Source of the DNA: Sediminicola sp035798135
GTDB taxonomy: Bacteria > Bacteroidota > Bacteroidia > Flavobacteriales > Flavobacteriaceae
Direction: 5' to 3'
NCBI GenBank assembly: GCA_035798135.1
Contig: JAPFBR010000003.1
Span: forward strand, 1 to 64,000
DNA: 64,000 bases
Positions 52,054-60,820 of the stretch are shown in pieces. A program made the translations under genes and the position numbers. The notes beneath the pieces are model-generated. The model was given only the letters and a program-made list of their open reading frames with translations. It ran no database searches and had not been told where the DNA came from. Numbering within the stretch: position 1 is the first letter of the stretch; every line of letters begins with the position of its first letter.

Positions 52054-52083
52054 CAATCGATTATACAGGAACCTATTTTTTAC

Positions 52084-52968
52084 ATGAGACATTTTCTCGC
52101 TTTTTTACTTTTCACCTTCTCCATCACTACTATTATCGGGCAAAGCACCCTTCAATATACCCTTAAAGTTGGGGATGTATTTCTTGTGAAACAAAATGCC
52201 CAGCAGACCATTATCCAGGAATTGGATGGTTCCACCCATGAGATAATCAACCAAATGTATGGGATATTGGAGTTTAAGGTTGTTGGAATTAAGGAGAAAA
52301 ACTATATAATCAGTCTTACTTTTAAGGATTTAAATTTAAGAATGACCTCCAGCATTCAGGGGGAATTAATGAACGTAAGGGCAAAAGAGGTTGTCCCAGG
52401 GGATACGCAATCCAGTATTTTCCATAGTATCCTCAACAGCCCCGTAAAGATGACCCTTTCTAGAAATGGAGACATCCTTGAGGTTAAAGGAGGAGATGCC
52501 TTGGTCACCAAGATGACAGAGGCATCCGGATTGGAAGATGAATTTTCAATAAAAATGATGAAAAGATCTTTGGCAAAGGAATTCGGGTCGGACGCCCTTT
52601 CCAATAGTTACAAGCAAATGACCTTTATCTATCCCACCAAAAAAATCAAAGTGGGAGATACATGGCAAAATGAATATAGCGGCAAGTTGGCAGCGACTAC
52701 AGTTTGGACCTTAAAAGGATTGACCCCTAAAACGGCCATCATAACAGGTAAGGCGATTATTTCCATGAATGTAGTTGAACCCGCAAGTACCATGCAGCTT
52801 ACAGGAACACAAAATACCATGATCACGACAGATAGGAATACAGGATTTATATCTAAGATGAACGTAGAAGGGCAATCCAAAGGGGCTTCCGTCATGGCTC
52901 AAATGAGCGATCAAAAGATACCTACAACAATAAAATCAAAAGTTACCTACGAATTAATTAAAGAATAA
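52084..52968 (+). CDS. DUF6263 family secreted protein
   Basis: A 294-residue exported protein. The signal peptide is MRHFLAFLLFTFSITTIIGQ; the mature part begins STLQYTLKVGDVFLVKQNAQQTIIQELDG, the pattern I associate with DUF6263. It is beta-rich, with a central KKIKVGDTWQNEYSG and a C-terminal MTTDRNTGFISKMNVEGQSKG. There is no lipobox. It precedes the TPR-like protein by 3 bases, so the two form an operon. Function unknown. Confidence 0.78.
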   Translation: MRHFLAFLLFTFSITTIIGQSTLQYTLKVGDVFLVKQNAQQTIIQELDGSTHEIINQMYGILEFKVVGIKEKNYIISLTFKDLNLRMTSSIQGELMNVRAKEVVPGDTQSSIFHSILNSPVKMTLSRNGDILEVKGGDALVTKMTEASGLEDEFSIKMMKRSLAKEFGSDALSNSYKQMTFIYPTKKIKVGDTWQNEYSGKLAATTVWTLKGLTPKTAIITGKAIISMNVVEPASTMQLTGTQNTMITTDRNTGFISKMNVEGQSKGASVMAQMSDQKIPTTIKSKVTYELIKE

Positions 52969-52971
52969 ACC

Positions 52972-53487
52972 ATGTTCAATAAAATTTTTAAACTTATTAT
53001 CGCCGGATTAATCATTGCCTATGCCATCTTTCAATTTATAGAAGGAAACATTGGTAATGGAATCTTTTTAATCTTACTGTCCACCATTTTCATATTTCTA
53101 TATTTTAGAAATGAAATGATACTCCTAGCCTTTCTTAGAATGCGAAAACAGGATATGGCGGGCACACAAAAATGGCTAGATAAGATCAAAAATCCCGAGG
53201 CTGCCCTTACCAAAAAACAACAGGGGTACTACAATTATTTACATGGTATTTTATTTTCACAGACCAACTTGACCCAAGCGGAGAAGTATTTCAAAAAGGC
53301 TTTGAAATTGGGATTAACCATGGATTATGATGTTGCCATGGCAAAATTAAGCCTTGCAGGTATAGCCATGCAAAAACGTCGTAAAAGGGAGGCCACCATG
53401 CTTCTGAACGAGGCCAAAAAATTGGATAAGCAGAATATGCTGTCAGATCAAATAAAAATGATGCAACAGCAGTTGAAGAAGATCTAG
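52972..53487 (+). CDS. Membrane protein with TPR-like repeats
   Basis: A 171-residue inner-membrane protein. Two transmembrane segments occupy about residues 5-50 (FKLIIAGLIIAYAIFQFI and GNGIFLILLSTIFIFLYF). The cytoplasmic part is helical and has a TPR-like unit, GYYNYLHGILFSQTNLTQAEKYFKKALKLGL, then MLLNEAKKLDKQNML. No enzyme motif is seen. It follows the DUF6263 gene closely and shares its last 4 bases with the end of cls on the other strand. Confidence 0.78.
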   Translation: MFNKIFKLIIAGLIIAYAIFQFIEGNIGNGIFLILLSTIFIFLYFRNEMILLAFLRMRKQDMAGTQKWLDKIKNPEAALTKKQQGYYNYLHGILFSQTNLTQAEKYFKKALKLGLTMDYDVAMAKLSLAGIAMQKRRKREATMLLNEAKKLDKQNMLSDQIKMMQQQLKKI

Positions 53488-54944
53488 AGAAGTGGGGCCC
53501 AAAGTCTACTAAAGGACTCTTTTAATTTTTTGGAAAGGGGGCGGTCTTTCCAACGTTCCTTATCTACGATTTCGCAGTCTTTTAAATCCTCCATGAACAT
53601 TTTTTTCATTTGAGATGATATTTTGGTATCGTATATCATTGCATTTATCTCAAAGTTGATGGAGAAGCTCCTATAATCAAGATTTGCGGTCCCAATACTG
53701 CACAGGTTATCATCAATAACGATTGTTTTGGCATGAACAAATCCTTTAGCGTAGCGATATACCTCAATTCCTGAGTCTAAAAACTCCTCTATATAGGAAT
53801 CCGTAGCGTATTTTGCCGCCCAAGAATCAGAATCCTTTGGGATGATAACCTTTACCTCAACTCCGCTCCTGGAAGCCGTTGTCAAGGCCGCTAATATTTC
53901 GGCATTTGGAATCAAATACGGGGAGGTAATGTAGATAAAATCATTGGCAGAGTTTATGGCCGAAAACAACGCTTCCATGATACTTGCCCAATCCGTATCG
54001 GGACCACTGGAAACAATTTGTACCGCCGTAGTATTTTTCGATTCCTTTAAAGGCTTTTGGATCACCTTTTTTATGTCGATCTTGGTATTGGAAACAAAAT
54101 CCCAGTTAAGCAGAAATGAAGATTGCAAGGAGCCTACTGCGTCACCTTCCAACCTTAGGTGGGTATCTCTCCAAAACAATTGATTGTCATAGGTGTTATC
54201 ATACTTTTTTCTAATATTAATACCGCCAACATAACCTATCTTACCGTCTACGACCACTATTTTCCTATGATCCCTGTAATTGAATTTACTGGTAAACCTG
54301 GAAAAGGTTACGGGCATAAAGGCATGGTGCTCTACCCCACTATTTGTTAGTTTGCGTTTTGTTTTTGAGGAAATAGAACTGCCTACATCATCATAAATCA
54401 ACCTGACGAAAACACCGCTTTTGGCCTTTTCGCAAAGTATATCAAGAATTTGCATCCCCAATTCATCGTCCACCACAATAAAGTATTCCAAATGGATGTG
54501 GGATTCTGCTGCCTTTATATCCTGCAGCAACAACTTGAATTTATGTTCTCCATTAACTAGGATTTCAGCCTTATTCTGGAAGGTGACCACTGCCCTATCG
54601 TTATTTTGGAGTAGCTTATATATTTTATAAATCCCTTCCCCGAACTCTTCCTCGAATTCCTTGTTTTCCTTTCGGGTAAATTCAAAAGACTCCCTCCAAT
54701 CCTTCAGCTTCGCATTATCGAGTACCGTTTTTTTTTCAAAAATCTTGAATTTCCTATAATCTTGGCCAAAAAAATAATAGACCAATAAACCAAGGAATGG
54801 CAAGGTCGCCAAGGCAAACAAATAAGAAAGCGTCCTTATGGGATGACTATTTTTTAATACAATGATTATTGAGAAAAAAATGACCAATAGGTAATTGATC
54901 CCCAATAAAATTTGCCAAAGGTGTTCCTTAAAAAAAGAATACAT
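53484..54944 (-). CDS. cls: Cardiolipin synthase (phospholipase D family)
   Basis: A 486-residue membrane enzyme that joins two phosphatidylglycerols into cardiolipin. Two N-terminal transmembrane segments (about 8-30 and 35-58) are followed by two HKD motifs: HRKIVVVDGKIGYVGG in the middle and HAKTIVIDDNLCSIGTANLD near the C terminus. This is the ClsA-like layout and length. Its ATG overlaps the stop of the lytic transglycosylase gene by one base, so the two are an operon. Confidence 0.95.
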   Translation of the reverse strand: MYSFFKEHLWQILLGINYLLVIFFSIIIVLKNSHPIRTLSYLFALATLPFLGLLVYYFFGQDYRKFKIFEKKTVLDNAKLKDWRESFEFTRKENKEFEEEFGEGIYKIYKLLQNNDRAVVTFQNKAEILVNGEHKFKLLLQDIKAAESHIHLEYFIVVDDELGMQILDILCEKAKSGVFVRLIYDDVGSSISSKTKRKLTNSGVEHHAFMPVTFSRFTSKFNYRDHRKIVVVDGKIGYVGGINIRKKYDNTYDNQLFWRDTHLRLEGDAVGSLQSSFLLNWDFVSNTKIDIKKVIQKPLKESKNTTAVQIVSSGPDTDWASIMEALFSAINSANDFIYITSPYLIPNAEILAALTTASRSGVEVKVIIPKDSDSWAAKYATDSYIEEFLDSGIEVYRYAKGFVHAKTIVIDDNLCSIGTANLDYRSFSINFEINAMIYDTKISSQMKKMFMEDLKDCEIVDKERWKDRPLSKKLKESFSRLWAPLL

Positions 54945-55903
54945 TATTTAGTAACCTTATAATATCCTTTATTGGGGATTTCTATAACATAATTCTTTTT
55001 AGATCCATTGTTCAAATGGGCCTCCCTCAACCAAGGGTTGTGTCGCTTAAGAATTTTATAATTTATTTCGTAGTCCTGTGCAAAATCAGCGAAATTGGAA
55101 ATTGGGGCATCCACTTCAACATTAAAGGTAGGCACAGCATTATACATATCCTCTTTACTAATTTCAAAACCATATTTTTCAGGGTTGGATAAAATCTCCT
55201 TAATGGCCAAAATCCTAAATACATATCGCCCAGTTTCTTCCCCCAACAATAAATCGTAGTAAGCATCTACCTGCTGTACCCCTTGATATTTTTGAATCCC
55301 GTAAGGTCCTGCATTATAAGATGCAGCCGCTAGGGTCCAGCTTCCAAATTTCTCTTTGGAGCTTTTCAAATACCTACAGGCCACTTCGGTGGATTTTTCC
55401 AAGTGATAACGCTCGTCCACATTTTCATTGATCTCCAGCCCAAAGTCCTTCCCGGTGCCCTTCATTATTTGCCAAAATCCTGTAGCCCCGGCAGGGGAAA
55501 TTAAATTTTGCAAGCCACTTTCAGCAACCGCCAAATATTTAAAATCATCGGGAATGCCGTTTTTCTTTAAAATTGGTTCAATAATCGGAAAGTACTTATT
55601 GGCCCTTTTCATAAGCAATAAGGCATTGGATTGCCAATACGTATTCACCAAGAACTCCCTGTCAATACGCTCCATTACCTCTGGATCATCTACAGGAACA
55701 CTTTCATCAGCAAAATTTAAATCCGCTGGTATATCTATAGCCCTCACCTTATATCTATAAGAATTATCCCCTTCACCATCGTTTGACGCTTGGTCTTTGG
55801 AATCATCTGAGGAACTGTCCATGGTGTTTTGGACCGCAAAAATCAAGCTGCTTATTACACAAAGCATTCCTATCAACATCAATCCATTTTTTAATATTTT
55901 CAT
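54944..55903 (-). CDS. Lytic transglycosylase (SLT domain)
   Basis: A 319-residue exported murein hydrolase. An N-terminal signal or anchor is at about 8-26 (LMLIGMLCVISSLIFAVQ), followed by an SLT domain (about 105-245): FKYLAVAESGLQN with the catalytic Glu, GATGFWQIMKGTGKDFGL, and AAASYNAGPYGIQKY. The C-terminal 50 residues (FADFAQDYEINYKILKRHNPWL) look like a LysM-type or related binding unit. It is related to MltD. The one-base overlap with cls suggests a joint role at the envelope. Confidence 0.92.
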   Translation of the reverse strand: MKILKNGLMLIGMLCVISSLIFAVQNTMDSSSDDSKDQASNDGEGDNSYRYKVRAIDIPADLNFADESVPVDDPEVMERIDREFLVNTYWQSNALLLMKRANKYFPIIEPILKKNGIPDDFKYLAVAESGLQNLISPAGATGFWQIMKGTGKDFGLEINENVDERYHLEKSTEVACRYLKSSKEKFGSWTLAAASYNAGPYGIQKYQGVQQVDAYYDLLLGEETGRYVFRILAIKEILSNPEKYGFEISKEDMYNAVPTFNVEVDAPISNFADFAQDYEINYKILKRHNPWLREAHLNNGSKKNYVIEIPNKGYYKVTK

Positions 55904-55942
55904 AATCTTTTTCTAGGTATTTGTATTATAACATTAAAGGTA

Positions 55943-56608
55943 TTAAATAGAACGTGCATTATCTAAAATAATTTTAGGCAAGTGTTCATTAAACCACCTA
56001 AATCTGTGAATGATCATGGTATGCGTTCCATTTTTGACTTGAATGCAATCTTTTATATGGTGTATGGGAAATACATTGTCGCTATCCCCTTGAATATGTA
56101 CTACATTGGAAGGGCATTGATTTTGTTGCCAGTTGACAATTTGATCTATGGACCAATCTATGTAATACTTATCCCTAATGGAGAGATATTGTTCATAAAG
56201 CTTCAGTCTTTTCGTTACGGTTTCCCCAAAGGCGTATTTTGCCAATAATTCCACATTATTGACCAAACCTGTAGGCAACAACTTATGTATTTTGGTGTAT
56301 TTGGCAAAAATCATGCGTTTTGGCATTTCAGAGGTCAGCTTAACGCTGGAGATCACAATCACTTTTTTGACCGAAATATGCTTGGCCATTTCCTGAACCA
56401 ACATCCCTCCAAAAGAAACCCCGACCAGAACAACATCTTCATGCTTGATCTTGGAACACATGGCTATTGCGTAATCGGACAGACTCATGCCCTTATCCGG
56501 AACAAACCAATCCAATAAATGTTGTTCAAATAAATCGGGAGGTAAATTGATCTGCTTGAAAATGGAAGAGTTGGCTGCCATCCCTGGCATAAAATATACA
56601 TGGATCAT
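55943..56608 (-). CDS. Alpha/beta hydrolase
   Basis: A 221-residue alpha/beta-hydrolase-fold protein without a signal peptide. The nucleophile elbow is VLVGVSFGGMLVQEM (Ser in G-x-S-x-G), the acid region VHIQGDSDNVFPIHHI, and the catalytic His is near the C terminus in NGTHTMIIHRF. Lid and length are minimal. The substrate is unknown; the amino-terminal MIHVYFMPGMAANSSIF is typical of small uncharacterised members. It lies 39 bases upstream of the lytic transglycosylase gene on the same strand. Confidence 0.87.
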   Translation of the reverse strand: MIHVYFMPGMAANSSIFKQINLPPDLFEQHLLDWFVPDKGMSLSDYAIAMCSKIKHEDVVLVGVSFGGMLVQEMAKHISVKKVIVISSVKLTSEMPKRMIFAKYTKIHKLLPTGLVNNVELLAKYAFGETVTKRLKLYEQYLSIRDKYYIDWSIDQIVNWQQNQCPSNVVHIQGDSDNVFPIHHIKDCIQVKNGTHTMIIHRFRWFNEHLPKIILDNARSI

Positions 56609-56666
56609 ATGTTTGGGCTTATCCGTGCTAGCGTATAATAAGCTAGGAATTTAGCTAAAATTTTCG

Positions 56667-56674
56667 TACTTTTG
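56667..56674 (+). promoter_or_regulatory. Candidate -7 box of the small GNAT gene
   Basis: TACTTTTG matches TAnnTTTG and is followed by TTGCC. The ATG is 110 bases downstream, so the transcript would have a long leader. No clear -33 element. Confidence 0.4.
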
Positions 56675-56783
56675 TTGCCGCAATAATAATTTTTTGTTCC
56701 AATTATTGAATTTAACACAATAAAATTATCGCGATTTTATAAACTTCGCATTTCCATTCTTTCGCAATTAAATATAACACTAT

Positions 56784-57077
56784 ATGAACGAAGTATTAAT
56801 TAAGGACAATAGCTTCTTGCGTCAATTTGAAACTACAGTTGACGGTAAATTAGCTAAAATCGAGTATTCTTCACAAGAGCGTAAAGTTTTTTTGACAAAA
56901 TTGGTAATCCCAGAGGAGATAACAAGAGAAGGTTTTAAAGAGGATTTTATTAAAGCTGTGTTGAACAACATCCAAGAGAATAATTTAAGGGTGGTTCCTA
57001 CAAGTCCGGAAATTGCAGGATTTTTAAGAAAAAATAGACAGTATAAAGAAATGCTACCTGTTGGAATTCGGATTTAA
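56784..57077 (+). CDS. Small GNAT family N-acetyltransferase
   Basis: A 97-residue protein of the compact GNAT family (YjdJ-like, PF14542). It has the short fold VDGKLAKIEYSSQERKVFLTKLVIPEE and the C-terminal NNLRVVPTSPEIAGFLRKNRQYKEM, where the short type keeps acetyl-CoA-binding elements but little of a substrate domain. The gene is between the alpha/beta hydrolase (opposite strand) and mtaB (convergent), ending in a strong terminator. The substrate is unknown. Confidence 0.88.
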   Translation: MNEVLIKDNSFLRQFETTVDGKLAKIEYSSQERKVFLTKLVIPEEITREGFKEDFIKAVLNNIQENNLRVVPTSPEIAGFLRKNRQYKEMLPVGIRI

Positions 57078-57083
57078 AAAATT

Positions 57084-57114
57084 AAAAAGCCTCTCTCTCG
57101 AGAGGCTTTTTTTT
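57084..57114. terminator. Terminator after the small GNAT gene and mtaB
   Basis: AAAAAGCCTCTC and GAGAGGCTTTTT form a perfect stem with loop TCTC. It abuts the mtaB stop codon at 57113-57115, so it can serve both convergent genes. Confidence 0.9.
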
Positions 57115-58441
57115 ATAAACTCACTTCTGATTCTACAAACTCGAACCGCACCAATCCGTCTTCATCAATTTCAGTAAGCTGTATTTCATGTAAGGTATTC
57201 ACCAAAGCAGGGTCCCAAGGTGCCCTTACCTTTACATAGTTCTCTGTAAACCCCTGTATATATCCTTCTTTGTTCTCTCCCTCGAACAATACCGTTCTAT
57301 AGGTCCCCAACTGACTCTCATAAAAAGCGCGTCTCTTTTTAACAGATAGGCCGCGCAGCATTTTACTGCGTTTGTTCCTTACATTTTTTGGCACAACACC
57401 CGTCATATCAGCAGCCACGGTATTATCCCTTTCAGAATAAGTAAACACATGCAGATAGGATATGTCCAATTCATTTAAAAAATGATAGGTTTCCAAAAAG
57501 TGCTCATTGGTCTCCCCCGGAAATCCAACAATTACGTCAACACCAATACAGGCATCTGGCATTGTTCTTTTAATTTGGGTCACCCGATCTATATAAACAT
57601 CGGTGAGATACCTTCTTCTCATCAATTTCAAGATAGGGTCGCTGCCACTTTGTAGAGGAATATGAAAATGGGGGACAAACGTATTGCTCTTGGACACGAA
57701 TTCTATGGTCTCATTTTCAAGCAAATTTGGCTCTATGGATGAAATCCTGAGTCTATGGATCCCTTCTACGGCATCTAGGGCTTTTACGAGATCTAAAAAG
57801 GTATGTTCATGTTTTTTGTTACCGAATTCGCCCTTTCCATAATCCCCAATATTTACTCCAGTTAAGACAATTTCCTTGATTCCTTGGGAAGAAATTTCAG
57901 CGGCATTCTTCAATACATTCTCCAGGGTGTCACTTCTTGAAATTCCGCGTGCCAAAGGAATGGTACAATAAGTGCATTTATAATCACAACCGTCCTGAAC
58001 CTTTAAGAAAGCCCTGGTCCTATCGCCAATGGCATAACTTCCCACATAAAAATCAGCATCCTCTATTTCGCAGGAATGTATTTCTCCAAAATCATTTTTT
58101 GAAAGGTCGTTGACATAATCGGTAATCTTGAATTTTTCGGTGGCCCCCAATACAAGATCTACACCATCTACAGCCGCGAGCTGTTCCGGTTTCAATTGGG
58201 CATAACAGCCTATAGCCGCCACAAAAGCCTCAGGATTCACCTTCTGTGCCTGTTTTACAATATTCTTGAACCGTTTGTCTGCATTTTCCGTTACCGAACA
58301 TGTATTGATCACATACATATCGGCCATTTCAGAAAAATCTACACGCTGGAAGCCCTCTTCGACAAATCCTCTTGCAATAGTCGATGTTTCTGAAAAGTTA
58401 AGCTTACAACCCAACGTATAAAATGCTACTTTCTTTTTCAT
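57113..58441 (-). CDS. mtaB: tRNA threonylcarbamoyladenosine methylthiotransferase MtaB
   Basis: A 442-residue radical SAM enzyme that adds a methylthio group to t6A37 of ANN-decoding tRNAs. The N-terminal UPF0004 domain has its three cysteines (YTLGCKLN, VINTCSV, AIGCYAQ); the radical SAM motif is CDYKCTYCTIPLARG, a CxxxCxxC; the C-terminal TRAM domain lies at about 375-440. Both iron-sulphur clusters can therefore be formed. It appears to be monocistronic. Confidence 0.95.
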   Translation of the reverse strand: MKKKVAFYTLGCKLNFSETSTIARGFVEEGFQRVDFSEMADMYVINTCSVTENADKRFKNIVKQAQKVNPEAFVAAIGCYAQLKPEQLAAVDGVDLVLGATEKFKITDYVNDLSKNDFGEIHSCEIEDADFYVGSYAIGDRTRAFLKVQDGCDYKCTYCTIPLARGISRSDTLENVLKNAAEISSQGIKEIVLTGVNIGDYGKGEFGNKKHEHTFLDLVKALDAVEGIHRLRISSIEPNLLENETIEFVSKSNTFVPHFHIPLQSGSDPILKLMRRRYLTDVYIDRVTQIKRTMPDACIGVDVIVGFPGETNEHFLETYHFLNELDISYLHVFTYSERDNTVAADMTGVVPKNVRNKRSKMLRGLSVKKRRAFYESQLGTYRTVLFEGENKEGYIQGFTENYVKVRAPWDPALVNTLHEIQLTEIDEDGLVRFEFVESEVSL

Positions 58442-58580
58442 GGTCCAATTCTTATAAATTACCTAAAAGTCAGGATTACATATATTTAAAAGACTATAAC
58501 TTTTAGGCTTGCAAATATACCAACAAATCTCTGTTTAGTAAAACAGTGTTGATGTCAGTAAAACAATTAGGTGTGCTGGA

Positions 58581-59756
58581 TTAATCTTTTCTCCATTTTT
58601 TTGTTTCCTCAAAAACGTGGTTTAGGATATCGGCCTCAATTTCATCGAATTCAACACCTCTTCTCTCCATCACTATTTTAGCGGTCTCAAAGGCCTTTTT
58701 GGGCAGATAGGTTGTAAACCCAGAAGCCCCACCCCAACTGTAACTGGGGACAAAATTTCTAGGGAACCCCGACCCAAAGATATTGGCACTTACCCCAATA
58801 ACAGTCCCGGTATTGAACATGGTATTGATGCCACACTTACTGTGATCCCCCATCATCAAACCACAAAACTGAAGTCCAGTTTTTGCAAAGCCCTCAGTCT
58901 CATAGCTCCATAAACGCACCGTGTCATAATTGTTTTTTAGGTTGGAATTATTGGTGTCTGCCCCAATATTGCACCATTCTCCCAAAACTGCATTTCCTAG
59001 AAACCCTTCATGACCTTTATTGGAATAGGCAAAGAGCACAGAATTGTTGATTTCTCCACCAATTCGACAATACGGCCCAGCAGTGGTAGGTCCATAAATC
59101 TTGGCCCCCATTTTAACCACTCCATGTTCGCCTAGAGCAAAACCTCCTCTGATGATACAGCCTTCCATAACCTCTGCATCCTTTCCAATATAAATAGGTC
59201 CATCATTGGCATTTAGAATACTGCATTCTACTGTGGCACCTTCTTCCAAAAAGATATTCTTTAGATTAAAAACGGTATTTGTTTTGGAAATGGGAGCACT
59301 TTTCCTGCCTTCAGTCAATAATTTGAAGTCGGCTTCCATAGCTTGTCCATTTTTGGAAAAAATATCCCAGGTGTGTTCTATCCTTAAAACGTCACCCTCG
59401 TATTCTATCGCTGTATAGTTAGAAAAATCAGGGTCTTCTTGCGATTCCAAAGAATAAAAGGCAATAATTTCCTCCTTTTGAAAGATCGCCTCGTTCGGCT
59501 TTAGATTTTTCACCACCTCCACCAAAGCTTCATTGGGCAGGAAGGAGGCATTGATCAGTATATTTTCTGCTAGTTCCACCATGGGATACTTTTCGGATAG
59601 GTATTCCTCAGTAATTGTAGTTGTGGTGAAGCCCAAGAATTTCTCCCATTTTTCCCGAATGGTCAAAATCCCTACCCTAATTTCTGCTACTGGCCTTGTA
59701 AAGGTAAACGGCAACAAAGAATTTCTTACCGTACCGTCGAAAAGAATATAGTTCAT
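58581..59756 (-). CDS. GlmU family sugar nucleotidyltransferase-like protein
   Basis: A 391-residue protein with an N-terminal nucleotidyltransferase-like half (MNYILFDGTVRNSLLPFTFTRPVAEIRVGILTIREKWE) and a left-handed beta-helix in the C-terminal half with hexapeptide repeats (GPIYIGKDAEVMEGCIIRGG, GVVKMGAKIYGPTTAGPYC, CNIGADTNNSNLKN). This is the layout of the Bacteroidota-type GlmU-like family. The typical L-x-x-G-x-G-T-R-M motif of true GlmU is not seen in the N-terminal part, so the reaction is uncertain. It lies 82 bases from rpmE2, separated by its terminator. Confidence 0.85.
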   Translation of the reverse strand: MNYILFDGTVRNSLLPFTFTRPVAEIRVGILTIREKWEKFLGFTTTTITEEYLSEKYPMVELAENILINASFLPNEALVEVVKNLKPNEAIFQKEEIIAFYSLESQEDPDFSNYTAIEYEGDVLRIEHTWDIFSKNGQAMEADFKLLTEGRKSAPISKTNTVFNLKNIFLEEGATVECSILNANDGPIYIGKDAEVMEGCIIRGGFALGEHGVVKMGAKIYGPTTAGPYCRIGGEINNSVLFAYSNKGHEGFLGNAVLGEWCNIGADTNNSNLKNNYDTVRLWSYETEGFAKTGLQFCGLMMGDHSKCGINTMFNTGTVIGVSANIFGSGFPRNFVPSYSWGGASGFTTYLPKKAFETAKIVMERRGVEFDEIEADILNHVFEETKKWRKD

Positions 59757-59775
59757 GGTTAGATTTTATGTAAAA

Positions 59776-59815
59776 ATAAAAAAAGTCACGCCTCGATGAA
59801 CATCGGGGCGTGACT
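59776..59815 (-). terminator. Terminator of rpmE2
   Basis: On the minus strand AGTCACGCCCCGAT pairs with ATCGAGGCGTGACT (one wobble) around a 4-base loop, followed by a T tract. It lies 23 bases after rpmE2 and just before the GlmU-like gene start. Confidence 0.88.
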
Positions 59816-59838
59816 ATATAACTTGTAATGCAAAAAAT

Positions 59839-60093
59839 TTACTCTTTGCTGAACTTCTTGTATTTGTTCTTAAACTTGTCAATACGACCAGCAGTATCCA
59901 CCAATTTAGCCTTACCGGTATAAAATGGGTGAGATGTCCTTGAAATTTCCATCTTCACAACTGGGTATTCAACACCATCAACTTCCAAAGTCTCTTTGGT
60001 ATCTGCCGTAGACTTAGTAAGAAACACATCTTCATTTGACATATCCTTAAAAGCTACTAATCTATAATTCTCTGGGTGTATTCCTTTCTTCAT
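59839..60093 (-). CDS. rpmE2: 50S ribosomal protein L31, type B
   Basis: An 84-residue protein of the central protuberance. It starts MKKGIHPENYRLVAFKDMSN and includes ISRTSHPFYTGKAKLVDTAGRIDKFKNKY, the type B pattern. It has no cysteine, so it is the zinc-free form, which usually needs no zinc and replaces or stands in for the zinc-binding type A. Promoter and terminator are both clear, so it is a single-gene unit. Confidence 0.96.
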   Translation of the reverse strand: MKKGIHPENYRLVAFKDMSNEDVFLTKSTADTKETLEVDGVEYPVVKMEISRTSHPFYTGKAKLVDTAGRIDKFKNKYKKFSKE

Positions 60094-60130
60094 GGTAAAA
60101 AAACTTTGATACTCTCAATTTTTAGAGCTG

Positions 60131-60160
60131 CAAATTTAAGGAATTTTCCGAAAACAACAA
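60131..60160 (-). promoter_or_regulatory. Promoter of rpmE2
   Basis: On the minus strand, TTG (60160-60158), 19 bases, then TAAATTTG (60138-60131), followed by CAGC. The rpmE2 start is 37 bases downstream. Confidence 0.72.
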
Positions 60161-60261
60161 TTTAAATTGAAAAAAAAATTAAAATAAAAAAACATTAATT
60201 ATCTGTAACAAAAATAGACGGTTTACAACTAATAGCAAACAACCGTAAAACTATAAAAAAC

Positions 60262-60786
60262 ATGGAAGAAAACAAACCGAACACAGGGAAAATAGCTTTA
60301 AATTTTGGATTAATTCTCGGAGGACTAAGCATTGTATTTGCAATGATGTTATACTCTTTGGACATGCACTACCAAGGTGGCATGCTTGTATTGGGTGTAA
60401 GTGTAATTCTAATGATTGCCGTTATTGTACTGGGAATGCTTCAATTTAAAAAAGCCAACAATGGGTTTATGACCTTAGGTCAGGGCTTAAAAGTAGGTTT
60501 GGGTATCGCTATCGTTGGTGGTGTGATCGGAATATTATTCAATCAAGTAATGGCTGGGATTATTGACCCTGAAATGATGGAGAAGGCCATGGAATATCAA
60601 AAAGGGGTATTAATGGAAACGACCAAACTAACTTCTGATCAAATTGATGCACAATTGGAAATGGGTAAAAAATTCTCCACACCTTCCATGCAAATTGTTT
60701 TTGGACTCGTTTATAGCCTTGTCGCAGGCTTTATATTCTCTTTAATTCCTGCTTTGATACTAAAAAAACAAGAAACTAATCAGTAA
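60262..60786 (+). CDS. DUF4199 domain-containing membrane protein
   Basis: A 174-residue inner-membrane protein with four hydrophobic segments: KIALNFGLILGGLSIVFAMML, GGMLVLGVSVILMIAVIVLGM, GLKVGLGIAIVGGVIGILF and QIVFGLVYSLVAGFIFSLIPALIL. Between segments 3 and 4 is a polar stretch MAGIIDPEMMEKAMEYQKGVL, as in the DUF4199 family. No function is known. It precedes the GT2 gene by 34 bases and a phospho-sugar mutase, so a role near the envelope or glycan synthesis is possible. Confidence 0.85.
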   Translation: MEENKPNTGKIALNFGLILGGLSIVFAMMLYSLDMHYQGGMLVLGVSVILMIAVIVLGMLQFKKANNGFMTLGQGLKVGLGIAIVGGVIGILFNQVMAGIIDPEMMEKAMEYQKGVLMETTKLTSDQIDAQLEMGKKFSTPSMQIVFGLVYSLVAGFIFSLIPALILKKQETNQ

Positions 60787-60820
60787 TTTGTACTTTTGAA
60801 TTTATTCTCAGCGGTACCAA

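Noticed and set aside
52036..52083. Upstream start for the DUF6263 protein
   Set aside because: It lies before the candidate -7 box, and the normal signal peptide begins at 52084.
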